Below are positions 45,415 through 54,375 of a stretch of DNA of 64,000 nt, piece by piece. Both the position numbers and the translations under genes were made by a program. The DNA lies in contig JAPZLL010000019.1 in the NCBI GenBank assembly GCA_036250225.1, positions 62,001 to 126,000 of the forward strand, written 5' to 3'. Under the pieces are notes generated by a model that worked only from the letters and a program-made list of their open reading frames with translations, made no database searches and was not told where the DNA came from. Numbering within the stretch: position 1 is the first letter of the stretch; each line of letters opens with the position of its first letter. Origin of the DNA: Cercophora sp. LCS_1. Its lineage: Eukaryota > Ascomycota > Sordariomycetes > Sordariales > Lasiosphaeriaceae.

Positions 45415-45988
45415 CGTGAGTACCTAGACAGACGTTGTCGATCTGGATGGAGAGCAACCCTGGATGACCTTGCCACGCGCCGGGACACCCGTCTTTAATA
45501 CCACCATCAACGGTTCGTGCCGGGGCGATGTTGTGATCGATATCACGGGGAAATCCACGGAGAGTAGCATCGCGTACCGTAAGCGCACCTCAGCGCCGAG
45601 TGGGACCGGTTCCAGGTGCCGTCCGACGAGGGCCCACATGTGAAGCGATATCGTTACCGAAGCGGGCTCCCGGCCGAGCGGCTATGTTGCCCCCCGTCGC
45701 CTACCGGCCACTAGGCGGGAAACGGAGACTGCCCAAGGCGGGGTTATTTCCGGCATTCGACATTTTGTTTCGGTGGCACGTCATCTGCTAGGAGAAAATG
45801 TCGGAGAAACCCTGTCTTGGCGCGAGTGTTTGAGGTGGCCCCTCACTCTCATTCAGGGGGCAACTCGGGAATCGTCTGACTGAGACAGCGATGCCATTCA
45901 TTAATGCAGCAACCACCTCGTTCCTCTGTCTTGCGTGAACACTCACCCTTGCTGCCATTCTTATCACCAACCGCCCCCAAAATCCAAG
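45415..45988. promoter_or_regulatory. Divergent promoter of the permease and TauD genes
   Basis: 574 bases between divergent start codons. It contains a tight group of CGG/CCG triplets (45657-45681), an imperfect palindrome GTGAT-CGAT-ATCAC near 45540, and pyrimidine-rich leaders on both sides. Shared control of both genes is likely. Confidence 0.65.
45657..45681. promoter_or_regulatory. Cluster of CGG/CCG half-sites, candidate Zn2Cys6 binding region
   Basis: Five triplets in 25 bases: CCG-AAG-CGG (45657-45665), then CGGCCG (45671-45676) and CGG (45679-45681). Everted and inverted CGG pairs with short spacers are the usual targets of fungal binuclear zinc cluster proteins such as the one encoded at 40908-42722. 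Confidence 0.45.
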
Positions 45989-47209
45989 ATGCCCTCCGCC
46001 ATCCACGACGATGTCCCGACTGTTCTTGGCGGCCGCGACTATGCGCGTCCCCGCTTTACCAATCTCACATACACTGGGTCGCTCGAAAAGTTCACTTACC
46101 ATGATTCGACGCCTGTGATCGGGCGCGAGTTCCAAAACCTCCAGATCCGCGATCTCCTCAGGGAGGACGATGTCGTGATCCGCGACCTGGCCGTCACAAG
46201 CAAGTTTTTGTCTCACAGAATCACATGCTTCGGCTCACTAACACACAGACAGTCTCCCAAAGAGGCGTGGTCTTCCTCCGCGACCAAGACGTCACCCCAA
46301 CCGAGATGAAGGACTTTATGCTTCGCCTAACCCGTCTTGCAGGCTGTGTAAGCAAGCCACTCACTCACAAACCACCATCATTATTGACACCACTGACACG
46401 TGCGCACTGAACCAGCCCGATTCGTCAACACTTCACATCCACCCCCTCACAGAAGAAGGGTCCGAACTAGGCGACCAAATCTCCGTCATTTCGTCGGAAA
46501 AGCAGAAAAAAGGCGGCGGTCTGACGCACCAGCTCTCTGATGTGTCGCGTTTTGCCTCGGCCGGCTGGCACAGCGATATTTCGTTTGAGCCCGTGCCGTC
46601 CGATTACGCCATGCTCAAGATCCATACGCTCCCCGAAACCGGGGGTGATACACTCTGGGCGAGTGGGTATGAGGTTTATGATCGGTTGTCCGAGCCCATG
46701 AGGAAGATGTTGGAGGGGTTGACGGCCACGCACGACGCCAAGTTTTTCTTGGATGAGGCGAGGAATTTGGGGAATCCGATCCGCGAGGGGGAGAGGGGGA
46801 GTCCTGGCAATAAGGGGTCGGAGTTGGCAGCCGTGCATCCCGTCATCAGGACGAATCGTGAGTTTTGTCTCTTCAGTTTCCCGTCATGAAACTAACAGGA
46901 ACAGCTGTCACCGGGTGGAAATCAGTCTACGTCAACAAGGGCTTCACGAAGCGCATCAACGGGGTGACCAAGGACGAGTCGGATGTGCTCCTGCCGTATC
47001 TGTTCAACTTGGTGACGCAGAATCATGACGCTCAGGTCAGGTTCAAGTGGAGAAAGAACGACCTGGCGATTTGGGATAATCGGTCGACGTGGCATTGCGC
47101 GACGTATGATTATGCGGCGGCCAGAGCAGGAGACAGGGTGTGCTCGTTGGGTGAGGCGCCGTATCTTGATTTGAAGAGCACGGGAAGGAGGGAGGCACTG
47201 GAGTCGTGA
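45989..47209 (+). CDS. TauD/TfdA-type Fe(II)/2-oxoglutarate dioxygenase
   Basis: Four exons, 45989-46199, 46253-46347, 46416-46857 and 46905-47209 (350 residues). The family hydroxylates sulfonates such as taurine (releasing sulfite) or other carboxylates using 2-oxoglutarate. The iron ligands are visible: His-x-Asp in GWHSDISFEP and the distal His in DNRSTWHCATYDY. Other family elements are YARPRFTNLTYTGS, RGVVFLRDQDVTP, STLHIHPLTEEG, LPETGGDTLWASGYE and VTGWKSVYVNKGFT. Intron 1 has a GC donor (GCAAGT at 46200), required by frame. It is divergent from a Dal5-type permease gene, the same functional pairing as yeast sulfonate dioxygenase and sulfonate permease. The exact substrate is unknown. 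Confidence 0.93.
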
Positions 47210-47772
47210 GATGTGTCTTGGCATACTTTTGGGAGGGTACCTGATTAAAAATGAAAGTGCTCTCTTCAAATGCTGTGTCATCGGGCAACTGCATCGAGTG
47301 GTCGCTGAGCCCTTTGCTCCTGCCTGGAATGCCGGCGCAGGGTTTGAAGGAGGATATACTTCTTCAAAAAAAGGCTTAGATATATTTCTGAAGGCACTCG
47401 AAATGTTGTAAATGCCTTTGAATGTGATCTTTTGTGTTGACAATATTATTTTACGCCCTTCAAATGGTGTAGTATGGCTTGAAACCGTTTGATGCTGTGT
47501 TGAAACCAGCATATGGACCTTTTTTTGTACGGGCTGGATGGTGCGGGCTTGGGAAGGACCCCTGGTACATCGAACATCTGTCACCAAAGTCAATTCTTCC
47601 ACTAAACCGTATCATCATGGGCGACTCGAACAGCAACAACATGAGCAACAACACGAGCAACACGAACGACATCAATATGAGCAACGCCACGAGCAACGAA
47701 TAGAAAGAGCTACTCCGGCAAAAATACCCGTTCGATGTCCCACTCAAAAAGCCTGAGCAGGGATTCCACCGC
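47210..47772. other. Intergenic region with an Asn/Ser-repeat frame upstream of cluster gene B
   Basis: 563 bases. From an ATG at 47617 a frame encodes short Asn/Ser repeats (MGDSNSNNMSNNTSN) and meets TAG at 47701. The same frame stays open after the TAG and runs into the ATG at 47773 of the next gene. Whether this is a leader ORF, a lost N-terminal exon or chance is unclear. Confidence 0.45.
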
Positions 47773-48562
47773 ATGCCTTCCAGCAATGTCCCCAATACCG
47801 ATCCTCCCCTCCCGCATATGCCCTGCTACCCGTGCGTTGCCGCTGTCGCCTCCGACCCTGGTCGCATGGCCTGTCAAACGGTCGACGATGACGACCACCG
47901 CTGCACGTTCTGCGCATACCGCAGCATCGGCTGTTACCCCGTCAGTTGCCAGCCTGCTAGCAACTCATTTTCAGAGCTAACACTGTCTTTGCGCAGATCC
48001 CTGAACATCTAAGAGGTGTCGCCCGCGATATCTGGAACAGAGGCCACGATCTCGAGAATTACATGAGGCGAATTGAGGCACATCAGGAAGAAATAGAGAG
48101 TCGGGCAGAAATCCCGCCGCGGATGGTCGGTGACAGCCGTATCGATATGCACCACACGATCGTCGTCATCAGCGCTTGTTTGACCAGAGCCTGCAAGCTG
48201 TTCAGGGAAATCGTACGGAGAGAGAGGCAAGATTACGTGCTATCGGATCGGGATCGACTAGAGCACGAGGGGAATATTGTGAATTTGCACGACATGCTCG
48301 TCGAACTCGTAAGTGGGCGTGCAACGACCCTCGCCGCTTAGGAACATTACTAACGGAGATGGATGCTATACAGAAGCAACTCGGCGTTTACCACGGCCCG
48401 CTCGGTACAGACGAGATCGCCAGGCTACTGCTCTGGGCCAACGACGTTCCTGGCATCCCCATCAATGTGGTGCAACGCGGGCTGGCCGAGTCGAAAGTCG
48501 CGGGAGGTGTCGAAGCGCGGCCACCCTATCTTTTCCACACAGGCCCCAACCCTCCCCAATGA
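47773..48562 (+). CDS. Six-cysteine-cluster protein B (putative zinc-binding, unknown function)
   Basis: Three exons, 47773-47940, 47997-48308 and 48374-48562 (222 residues), both introns phase 0. Exon 1 holds C18-x2-C21-x12-C34-x9-C44-x2-C47-x6-C54 (MPCYPC, MACQ, RCTFC, GCYP) and ends two residues after the last Cys, exactly as in protein A. Exon 2 begins IPEHLRGVARDIWNRG, matching the I-x-E-x-L-x3-A-R-x-I-W-N of protein A, and is helical and charged. Exon 3 has LLWANDVPGIPINVVQRGL. The two proteins are therefore paralogues. The Cys layout recalls DUF3716-type or stretched Gal4-like clusters; metal binding is inferred. The true N-terminus may be longer if the in-frame TAG at 47701 is bypassed. 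Confidence 0.75.
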
Positions 48563-48692
48563 GCATGTCACACGCCAGTATAGTTTAGCAACGCGTTACG
48601 CTGTACCCCAGGGTGGTAGAATACAACATACAATACAATCCATCCGAGTTGATCATGAGCACCGTCCCTGTAATCGTACACTAACATACGCT

Positions 48693-49800
48693 TCACACCC
48701 TTAGCCTCTCCATGCACAGCCTCAACATCCAATTCTTCTTCCCGGCCATCAATCTCTCAACCGTGTCTTCGACCCGACCCTCCAAACCCTTCAGCGTCCG
48801 CAGCGTGTACTCCAAACTCCCAACCCCCCCTGAGTTAGTCCAGCACAGGTTTCTTCAGCTGCAAACTCGATCCGCCGTGCTCTTGTCGTTGCTGCATAAT
48901 CTCCCGCAAAGGCAGCGTGGTTTTGGCCGTAGCGAGGTAGTGCACAAGGGGAAAGGAGAGTTTTCCCTCCTCGAGATCTTCGCAGAAGCCTTTTTGGTTG
49001 GCGTACCGGTTTTTGTCAGCGCGGGACAGACATGACAGCGTGACATGCAGTGGATTTGATAAAATAGGAAAACGATAGGATATGCTACTTAAGAAACGGG
49101 ACAACGGACAGCGAGAAGGAAGAAAAAAAAGCAGGAAAGGGGGATGGCTGGATGGGGTAAGTACCTCGTCTGAAGAGAGATTCTGGTAGTCGTCCTGAAT
49201 TTGGAAGTAAAGGCCCACTGTTGTGACGAGGTCGTCGATTGCGGAGGGCGATCTTGTTTATGATTAGAATGGGCAGAGGGAAAAGAGGGGAGGTGCGTCG
49301 TCATGAGCCGGGATAGGAGACGGAAGAGACCTCCGGTTTCTGTGAGGATTAGATGCGTGTCAGATGTGGCACAGGGAACATACTCTTCGCTACCGCATCG
49401 AGGTGTTCCTCGATGGGTGGGTTGGAGATGTGGCGCATCCAGTGGATGTCGTAGCTCTGGCCGATGTGGAGGTCGCGGAGTTGTTTTGTGCCCATCATCG
49501 TCTGTGCTGATGTCAGATAGGGAGATAGACTTACCTTTGTCTGTCCTCTTCCTCGGTGAGCGTCATGCCCATTCCGAAGAGCATCACTGATTCGACGAAC
49601 CTGAGCCGTTGGTTTACGTTGCTAGAAGGGGCGAGGATAGCTTACAGAGCACCGATATCAGCGATCCTGTAGCCGAGGTACTCCTCCAGGTTGGAAAATG
49701 TGTCAGATTTGTGCTTGAGGGTGGTGGATAGCATCGTCTTCTAGACGGACGTGACTCGCTGCACACATGCCTTGTCAGTCCGGAGGAGTTGGAGTATCAT
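48693..49800 (-). pseudogene. Degenerate terpene synthase/prenyltransferase (chimeric type) remnant
   Basis: The 5' part has EEYLGYRIADIGA and MLFGMGMTLTEEE, which resemble the class I terpene cyclase domain of fungal chimeric synthases. After an intron it continues with LHIGQSYDIHW and KTGGLFRLLSRL, then GLYFQIQDDYQNLSSDE, GFCEDLEEGKLSFPLVHYL, REIMQQRQEHGG and GSLEYTLRTLKGL to a TGA at 48693: the second half of a geranylgeranyl-type prenyltransferase with the second Asp-rich motif. Lesions: TAG at 49741-49743, frame changes near 49225-49290, an intron acceptor reading GG instead of AG before 49005, TAA at 48835-48837, and a frameshift at a C7 run near 48825. The cyclase NSE region and first prenyltransferase DDxxD are missing. 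The gene is not functional as it stands. Confidence 0.75.
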
Positions 49801-51302
49801 TTTGGCCTGGATCTGCTTTCGACCGGAGAGTTCTCTACTTCGCCGTGGCTGAAGGCATCGCCGTTGGATTAGATGTGTTAGCCTGAGGGACGTAAAGACG
49901 TTAACGTGAGTATTACACAAGAGTCAACCGTCTCTACGGCGTTGTCATGCAAAAATGCGTCTGGGATGTCAGCTCTAGGTTATCAGGGGGGTCCGGGTGA
50001 ATCGCACTCCAAGAAATAGGTACGCTACCAATCTCAACCTCTCTGGCTTGACCATGGGTAGGACAAGAGCGGTAAAGTTGCCGTTTCAGGATTGCAGTCG
50101 CCAAATTTTTCAATCGGCCCGACGTACTGCATCCAATCCTGTCTCGCCTCGTGGCAACCTGCGTTGGCCAAGGACTCGTACCGGTGTCTCCTCAGGGGAT
50201 ACGCCGGGCAGAATCCACGAGTGTCGAATCCTCGGCTGTCGAGGAGCTCTGAAGTATGGTCGTCCATCTCAAAGATTTTCTGAGTAGAGTTACCTAGGTG
50301 ACCAAAAGAGGGACGGTATGCTCAGCGTCAAGTTCGAATTCGCTTCTCAGTTGCTGTTTGGTTGATCCAGGGTTGCATTCTGTGCAACACCAGACATTCT
50401 TTATGCCCATTTTTTGATTGCAAATCAGGACCCACTCGAGTGTTGACATCACTCCCATTCTCTGAGAAAAGACATCATGATCTTCAACTGAAGGAGTTGG
50501 TGGTGATAGACACAATGATGTTGACGAGATCGGATCCAGCATCCGAGAAACTGACGCACAACATGCCGATTAACGGTTCAACAGACCCGATGGAACGGGT
50601 CAAAGTCATGATGTCAAGTTATGGATTCTGTCTGAGACATTGATAGTCATCGTGCCCGATCCGGGAGCCATCTCCACTTCTCCCGGCCTGACAGCGGGAG
50701 CTTAGCTAGACTGGGACAAGTTGATTTCACTTGGATCCCGTCTCCCCAATGAATTCAAAGCGATTGCCGATTTCCTTTCTCGCCGACTTGACTCAGTTCA
50801 GGGAATGACGCGTTGACTTGGGTTTTCTCCATTCTTCAACGGCGGCTTATCTGCAGAATTGGTCGGGATATTCTGCCGATTCTTGATGCAAGAGCATTCG
50901 TACCGGTGGGTTGATGTACAGTGATACAGCGCAAGAAAGTTGATGGTCTTGGTGGCAGAAATGAAAGGAATTTCGAGGGCGTCACCGCCGCGCCATCTCT
51001 GGGGCTCTTCACTGATACTATCGAAAATGTGTATGATTAAGTTGGGAACGCGCAGAATGCGAAGCCCAACGATGTCGACACTGGAATTTCCATGCCTGGT
51101 TGTCTCTGTCTTTCTGTTGGGCTGATTCGAGTTGTGACAGGTGCTTGTGGCGGCATGATTGTGAATAGCGTCAAGAATGGTGATGATGTAATCCGAACCC
51201 TGAATTTCGGGTGCTGGCACTTGTCAGCAGATGGTGAGAGAGATACGCCGGAACCATATAAGTGAAGATCGCAGACCCTCCGTCAAGTTGAACTCACCAA
51301 GA
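49801..51302. other. Gene-free interval
   Basis: 1.5 kb with no supported gene. The beginning should hold the lost 5' half of the terpene synthase, but no motif (DDxx, NSE) is recognisable on either strand. Open frames around 50.3-50.6 and 50.8-51.2 kb have no signature. Confidence 0.5.
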
Positions 51303-51615
51303 GGCGTCTTGGCCGAGTGGAAATGCGCGTCGCTCTACGTGCTAACAGTCAACTAGAAAAACCGTTGTACGGTGTTTCGTACGAAGTGTGTGGGTCTTGT
51401 GGACGCCGAAGCCGAACAGCAGACAAATGGCACGCCCAGGCACAGAAACAAACTCTTAAAAAAAGCCAAAGCTAAGAACAGACGGTAACAGTGCCGAACG
51501 AGCGAATGAGACCCCTCAACAGCGCCACAGACCAAGAACGATGATGCGGAGATAAGAGCAGATGGTAACAGCGCCACGGTTCGAGTCCCAGACCAGACAC
51601 CTTCGGAGCTTTTTT
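51303..51615 (+). ncRNA. Degenerate pol III-type element with A box, B box and T-run
   Basis: A class-II-tRNA-like 5' end, GGCGTCTTGGCCGAGTGG, starts at 51303 and contains an A box (TGGCCGAGTGG, 51310-51320). A perfect B box (GGTTCGAGTCC) lies at 51578-51588, followed by AGACACC, which pairs with the 5' GGCGTCT except for one C-A, and by T6 (51610-51615), a pol III terminator. The boxes are about 260 bases apart, too far for a normal tRNA. An alternative 3' strand GGACGCC at 51401-51407 would close a 105-base RNA but has no T arm. It is probably an interrupted or duplicated tRNA-Leu/Ser-like relic or SINE-like element. Functional status unknown. Confidence 0.35.
51474..51575. repeat. Two imperfect 22-base direct repeats, 80 bases apart
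   Basis: Copies at 51474-51495 and 51554-51575 differ by three transitions (A/G, C/T, T/C). Both lie within the pol III-like element, the second directly preceding the B box, suggesting internal duplication. Confidence 0.7.
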
Positions 51616-52015
51616 GCCATTTCATCACTCGTCACTCGGCACAGCATCTGTCTGACCTCCCTTCTGAGCTGAGCCAGCTGTTCAGCAGCCCCAAGAACTC
51701 TGTTCATCCACCCAACTCAAGCAAAGCCAGGGTCATCAAATCGTCGGAGCTATTCGGCCATGCGTTGCTTCGAGTGTCGAGACTACTGGCATGCGCATCT
51801 TGAACTTGCATCATCGGCGCAAGATGCAAGAGGCCTCACCATCGCTTGGTTGCCCGTCTTCCCGGAAAGTTTGCACCATCCAGCGGCGAATCTGTCGAAG
51901 ACCTAGAGCATGCCAACCACAGCCCAAACCATATTCCCCTAGCCCCGGGCACGGAAAAAACCAATGCCCGTGCAACACCATCCCCAATACATTACCTCTA
52001 GTCACCCCAGCCCCC
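51616..52015. other. Upstream region of the arrestin-like gene
   Basis: 400 bases. The reading frame of the arrestin-like gene is open from an ATG at 51791, but this part reads as basic, Cys/Pro-rich chance sequence and is taken as 5' UTR. Confidence 0.5.
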
Positions 52016-53239
52016 ATGTTTTCTCACCATCCAGTCCTCAAGATGCCCCGCCGTTGGTCCCGCAACACCCCGGCCCTCTCCATCCAGCTCGACAACCAAG
52101 GCCCCCTGTATCCGGGCCAAACCGTCACAGGTCGCATCACCCGGCGTCTACCAATCGATACCTCCCGCGGCCGACTGACCCTCCACCTCCACGGCCTCGA
52201 CAAAGTCAAGCTGACCCTCCCGACAACCACCCTCCGCGCCCGGACGACCCTCATCGCAAGTTATCAAGCCCTCCACAACGGCCCGCTCCATATCCCCGCC
52301 CCATCCCAACCAGGAGCCATCTCCTACACCTGCCCCTTCTCCCTAACCATCCCCTTCCACGACGACCTCGGCAACGTCCTCCCCTTCACCTTCCACTCAC
52401 GAACCCGCGCCGCAACATCAACATGCCGCGCCTTTGTAGACTACTGGATCGAAGCATCCCTCTCAAACCGAAACCTCAACTCCCCGCGGGACGTAGCCAT
52501 TTGCCCCATCGTCATCCGGCAACATCCCCTCCCGCTCTTTGAACCGTTCCCCGATCTAGGAACATGGACCTGTCTCAAAACGATCCGATCGCAGCGGTTA
52601 TTGCCTGGTATGGAGCGCGGGCGGTTATTCCTTGCTGATCGACTCAGTCGGACTTTGAATGCGGGGAGTGTGCCGAGATTCGTGTTTGAGATGAAAGTGC
52701 GTATGCCCACTATTGTGCAGCTTGATGCCGGTTTGGTTCCGTTTTATGTGAGCGCGTTTGCGAGACATGATTTGAGCTCCGAGGTGTTGGGGCAGAGGGG
52801 GCGGTTGGTTGAGTTACGCGGGGTGAGGGTCGGGTTGGTGGCGAGGACGACGGGGGTTGTGCAGGGGCGGAGGGTGTGTCGGGATGAGGAGGCTTTGAGG
52901 GCGGTTTGGGACGTGAAAGGGGGCGAGTCGCTATGGTTGCCTGAGGAGGAGGAGGAGGCGTTGGATGTTGGGAGGTTGGTCATGAAGATGCGGTTTGGTG
53001 AGAAGGGCGTGGACACTGCTGAGGGCGGCGGTGTGATGCGAGGGGAGAGGGTGTATCCGGATTTCGAGACAGGGAACATTAGACATTCGCATTTGCTAAG
53101 ATGGGAGCTGGACGTTAGGGTGGCGATGGAGGCCGTCAAGGTGCATGGGGAGGGGTTGATCACAGTGTTGGGTTCGATTGGGTGTGAGGAAAGACACACA
53201 AAGAGGAGGTCATTCAGGTGGGAGATTGGCAAGGTGTAA
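52016..53239 (+). CDS. Arrestin-like (alpha-arrestin N-domain) protein
   Basis: Intronless, 407 residues from the ATG at 52016; a second ATG at 52043 is also possible. The N-terminal part reads as an arrestin fold: ALSIQLDNQGPLYPGQTVTGRI, RLTLHLHGLDKVKL, then SYTCPFSLTIPFHDDLGNVLPFTFH and CRAFVDYWIEASL, the strand pattern in which fungal arrestins bind cargo or ubiquitin ligase adaptors. The C-terminal half (VPRFVFEMKVRMPTIV, VPFYVSAFARHD) resembles the arrestin C-domain. No PY motif was seen, so a role in transporter ubiquitination is unproven. Coding sequence flips from C-rich (to about 52.6 kb) to G-rich. Confidence 0.75.
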   Translation: MFSHHPVLKMPRRWSRNTPALSIQLDNQGPLYPGQTVTGRITRRLPIDTSRGRLTLHLHGLDKVKLTLPTTTLRARTTLIASYQALHNGPLHIPAPSQPGAISYTCPFSLTIPFHDDLGNVLPFTFHSRTRAATSTCRAFVDYWIEASLSNRNLNSPRDVAICPIVIRQHPLPLFEPFPDLGTWTCLKTIRSQRLLPGMERGRLFLADRLSRTLNAGSVPRFVFEMKVRMPTIVQLDAGLVPFYVSAFARHDLSSEVLGQRGRLVELRGVRVGLVARTTGVVQGRRVCRDEEALRAVWDVKGGESLWLPEEEEEALDVGRLVMKMRFGEKGVDTAEGGGVMRGERVYPDFETGNIRHSHLLRWELDVRVAMEAVKVHGEGLITVLGSIGCEERHTKRRSFRWEIGKV

Positions 53240-53728
53240 GGCCATGTGCATAATGTGTAATAGTAATGCACACCGCCGAGTTCTTGATTCCAAAGTGCAT
53301 CCGTCGAGAGTGTGATTCCAGCAGTAATTCCAAGATGCCGAGGGATCACAAACGATCGAGGTGAAGTCCAAAGTGGACCTGTCGCCAAAGGGCTGCGCTT
53401 GTCGCACGGAAGACAGCCGAGCTTTCGCCCTAACCCTTGCAGCGGCATCACCGCCACCATTCATTTGGAATCACGGATTTGTCATGTCGCAAACGTCATG
53501 ATTCCAGCTCCTCTCAATTGATTCCTCAACCCGTAAGCAACAGCGCCGGTCGCAAAAAGCTTTAAACCCCTCTCACCCAAATCCCCCAAAGTATCAATTT
53601 CCCGAATCCACTTCCCCGGACTACGCAATCCCGTCTGAACTGTCGCAATCGCCGGTCCCGCCATCACCAACGCAGCTATAATCTCGACCACCCCGTCGTC
53701 GCCAACGCAGCTCAACTTTGCAATCTCC
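53240..53728. other. Intergenic region
   Basis: 489 bases between two plus-strand genes with the MsrA promoter and 5' UTR. No gene seen. Confidence 0.5.
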
Positions 53729-54375
53729 ATGTCCATTTTCACCCGCCTCTTCAGCCGCATTCCAACGACTCCCAAAATGCCTCCCGCTCCCATCCCCGAA
53801 GGCGCCGAGACCGCGACCGTCGCCGCCGGCTGCTTCTGGGGCGTCGAGCACCTCTACCGCAAGCACTTTTCGTCGCGCGGCCTCTACTCAGCCCGCGTAG
53901 GCTACATTGGCGGCGACACCACCAATCCCTCTTACCGCGCCGTTTGCTCAGGCGCAACAGGCCGTACGTCTTGTCTCTCCCGCTGGCTCCCACCCAGTTC
54001 CCCACTAACAGTCGTCCCATCCCAGACGCCGAGGCGACCCAACTCGTGTACGACCCCACCAAGATTACCTACGCGCAGCTCCTCGAGTTTTTCTATCGCA
54101 TGCACGACCCCACGACGGTCAACCAGCAGGGGCCCGACCGGGGGACGCAATACCGCAGCGGGATTTTCTACCACAACGCGCAACAAGAGGAGATCGCGCG
54201 GGAAATCACAAAAAAGGTCAACGAGCAGTGGTGGGGCGGCAAGGTGGTGACGGAGATTCTGCCCGCCAAGGAATGGTGGGACGCCGAGGATTACCACCAG
54301 TTGTATCTGGATAATAACCCGGGGGGATACGAGTGCCCGAGTCACTTTTTGAGGACGTTCCCCGAGTTGAAGTAG
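53729..54375 (+). CDS. msrA: Peptide methionine-S-sulfoxide reductase MsrA
   Basis: Two exons, 53729-53963 and 54026-54375 (194 residues). MsrA reduces methionine-S-sulfoxide in proteins. The catalytic Cys35 is in GCFWGVEH. Family blocks follow: GYIGGDTTNPSYRAVCSGATGHAEATQ across the intron, FFYRMHDPTTVNQQGPDRGTQYRS, and the C-terminal DAEDYHQLYL with the PGGYECPSH resolving-Cys region. The first 16 residues (MSIFTRLFSRIPTTPK) are basic and hydroxylated like a mitochondrial presequence, and Met17 could start a cytosolic form, so dual targeting is plausible. It neighbours a mitochondrial inner-membrane-type protein gene. Confidence 0.95.
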
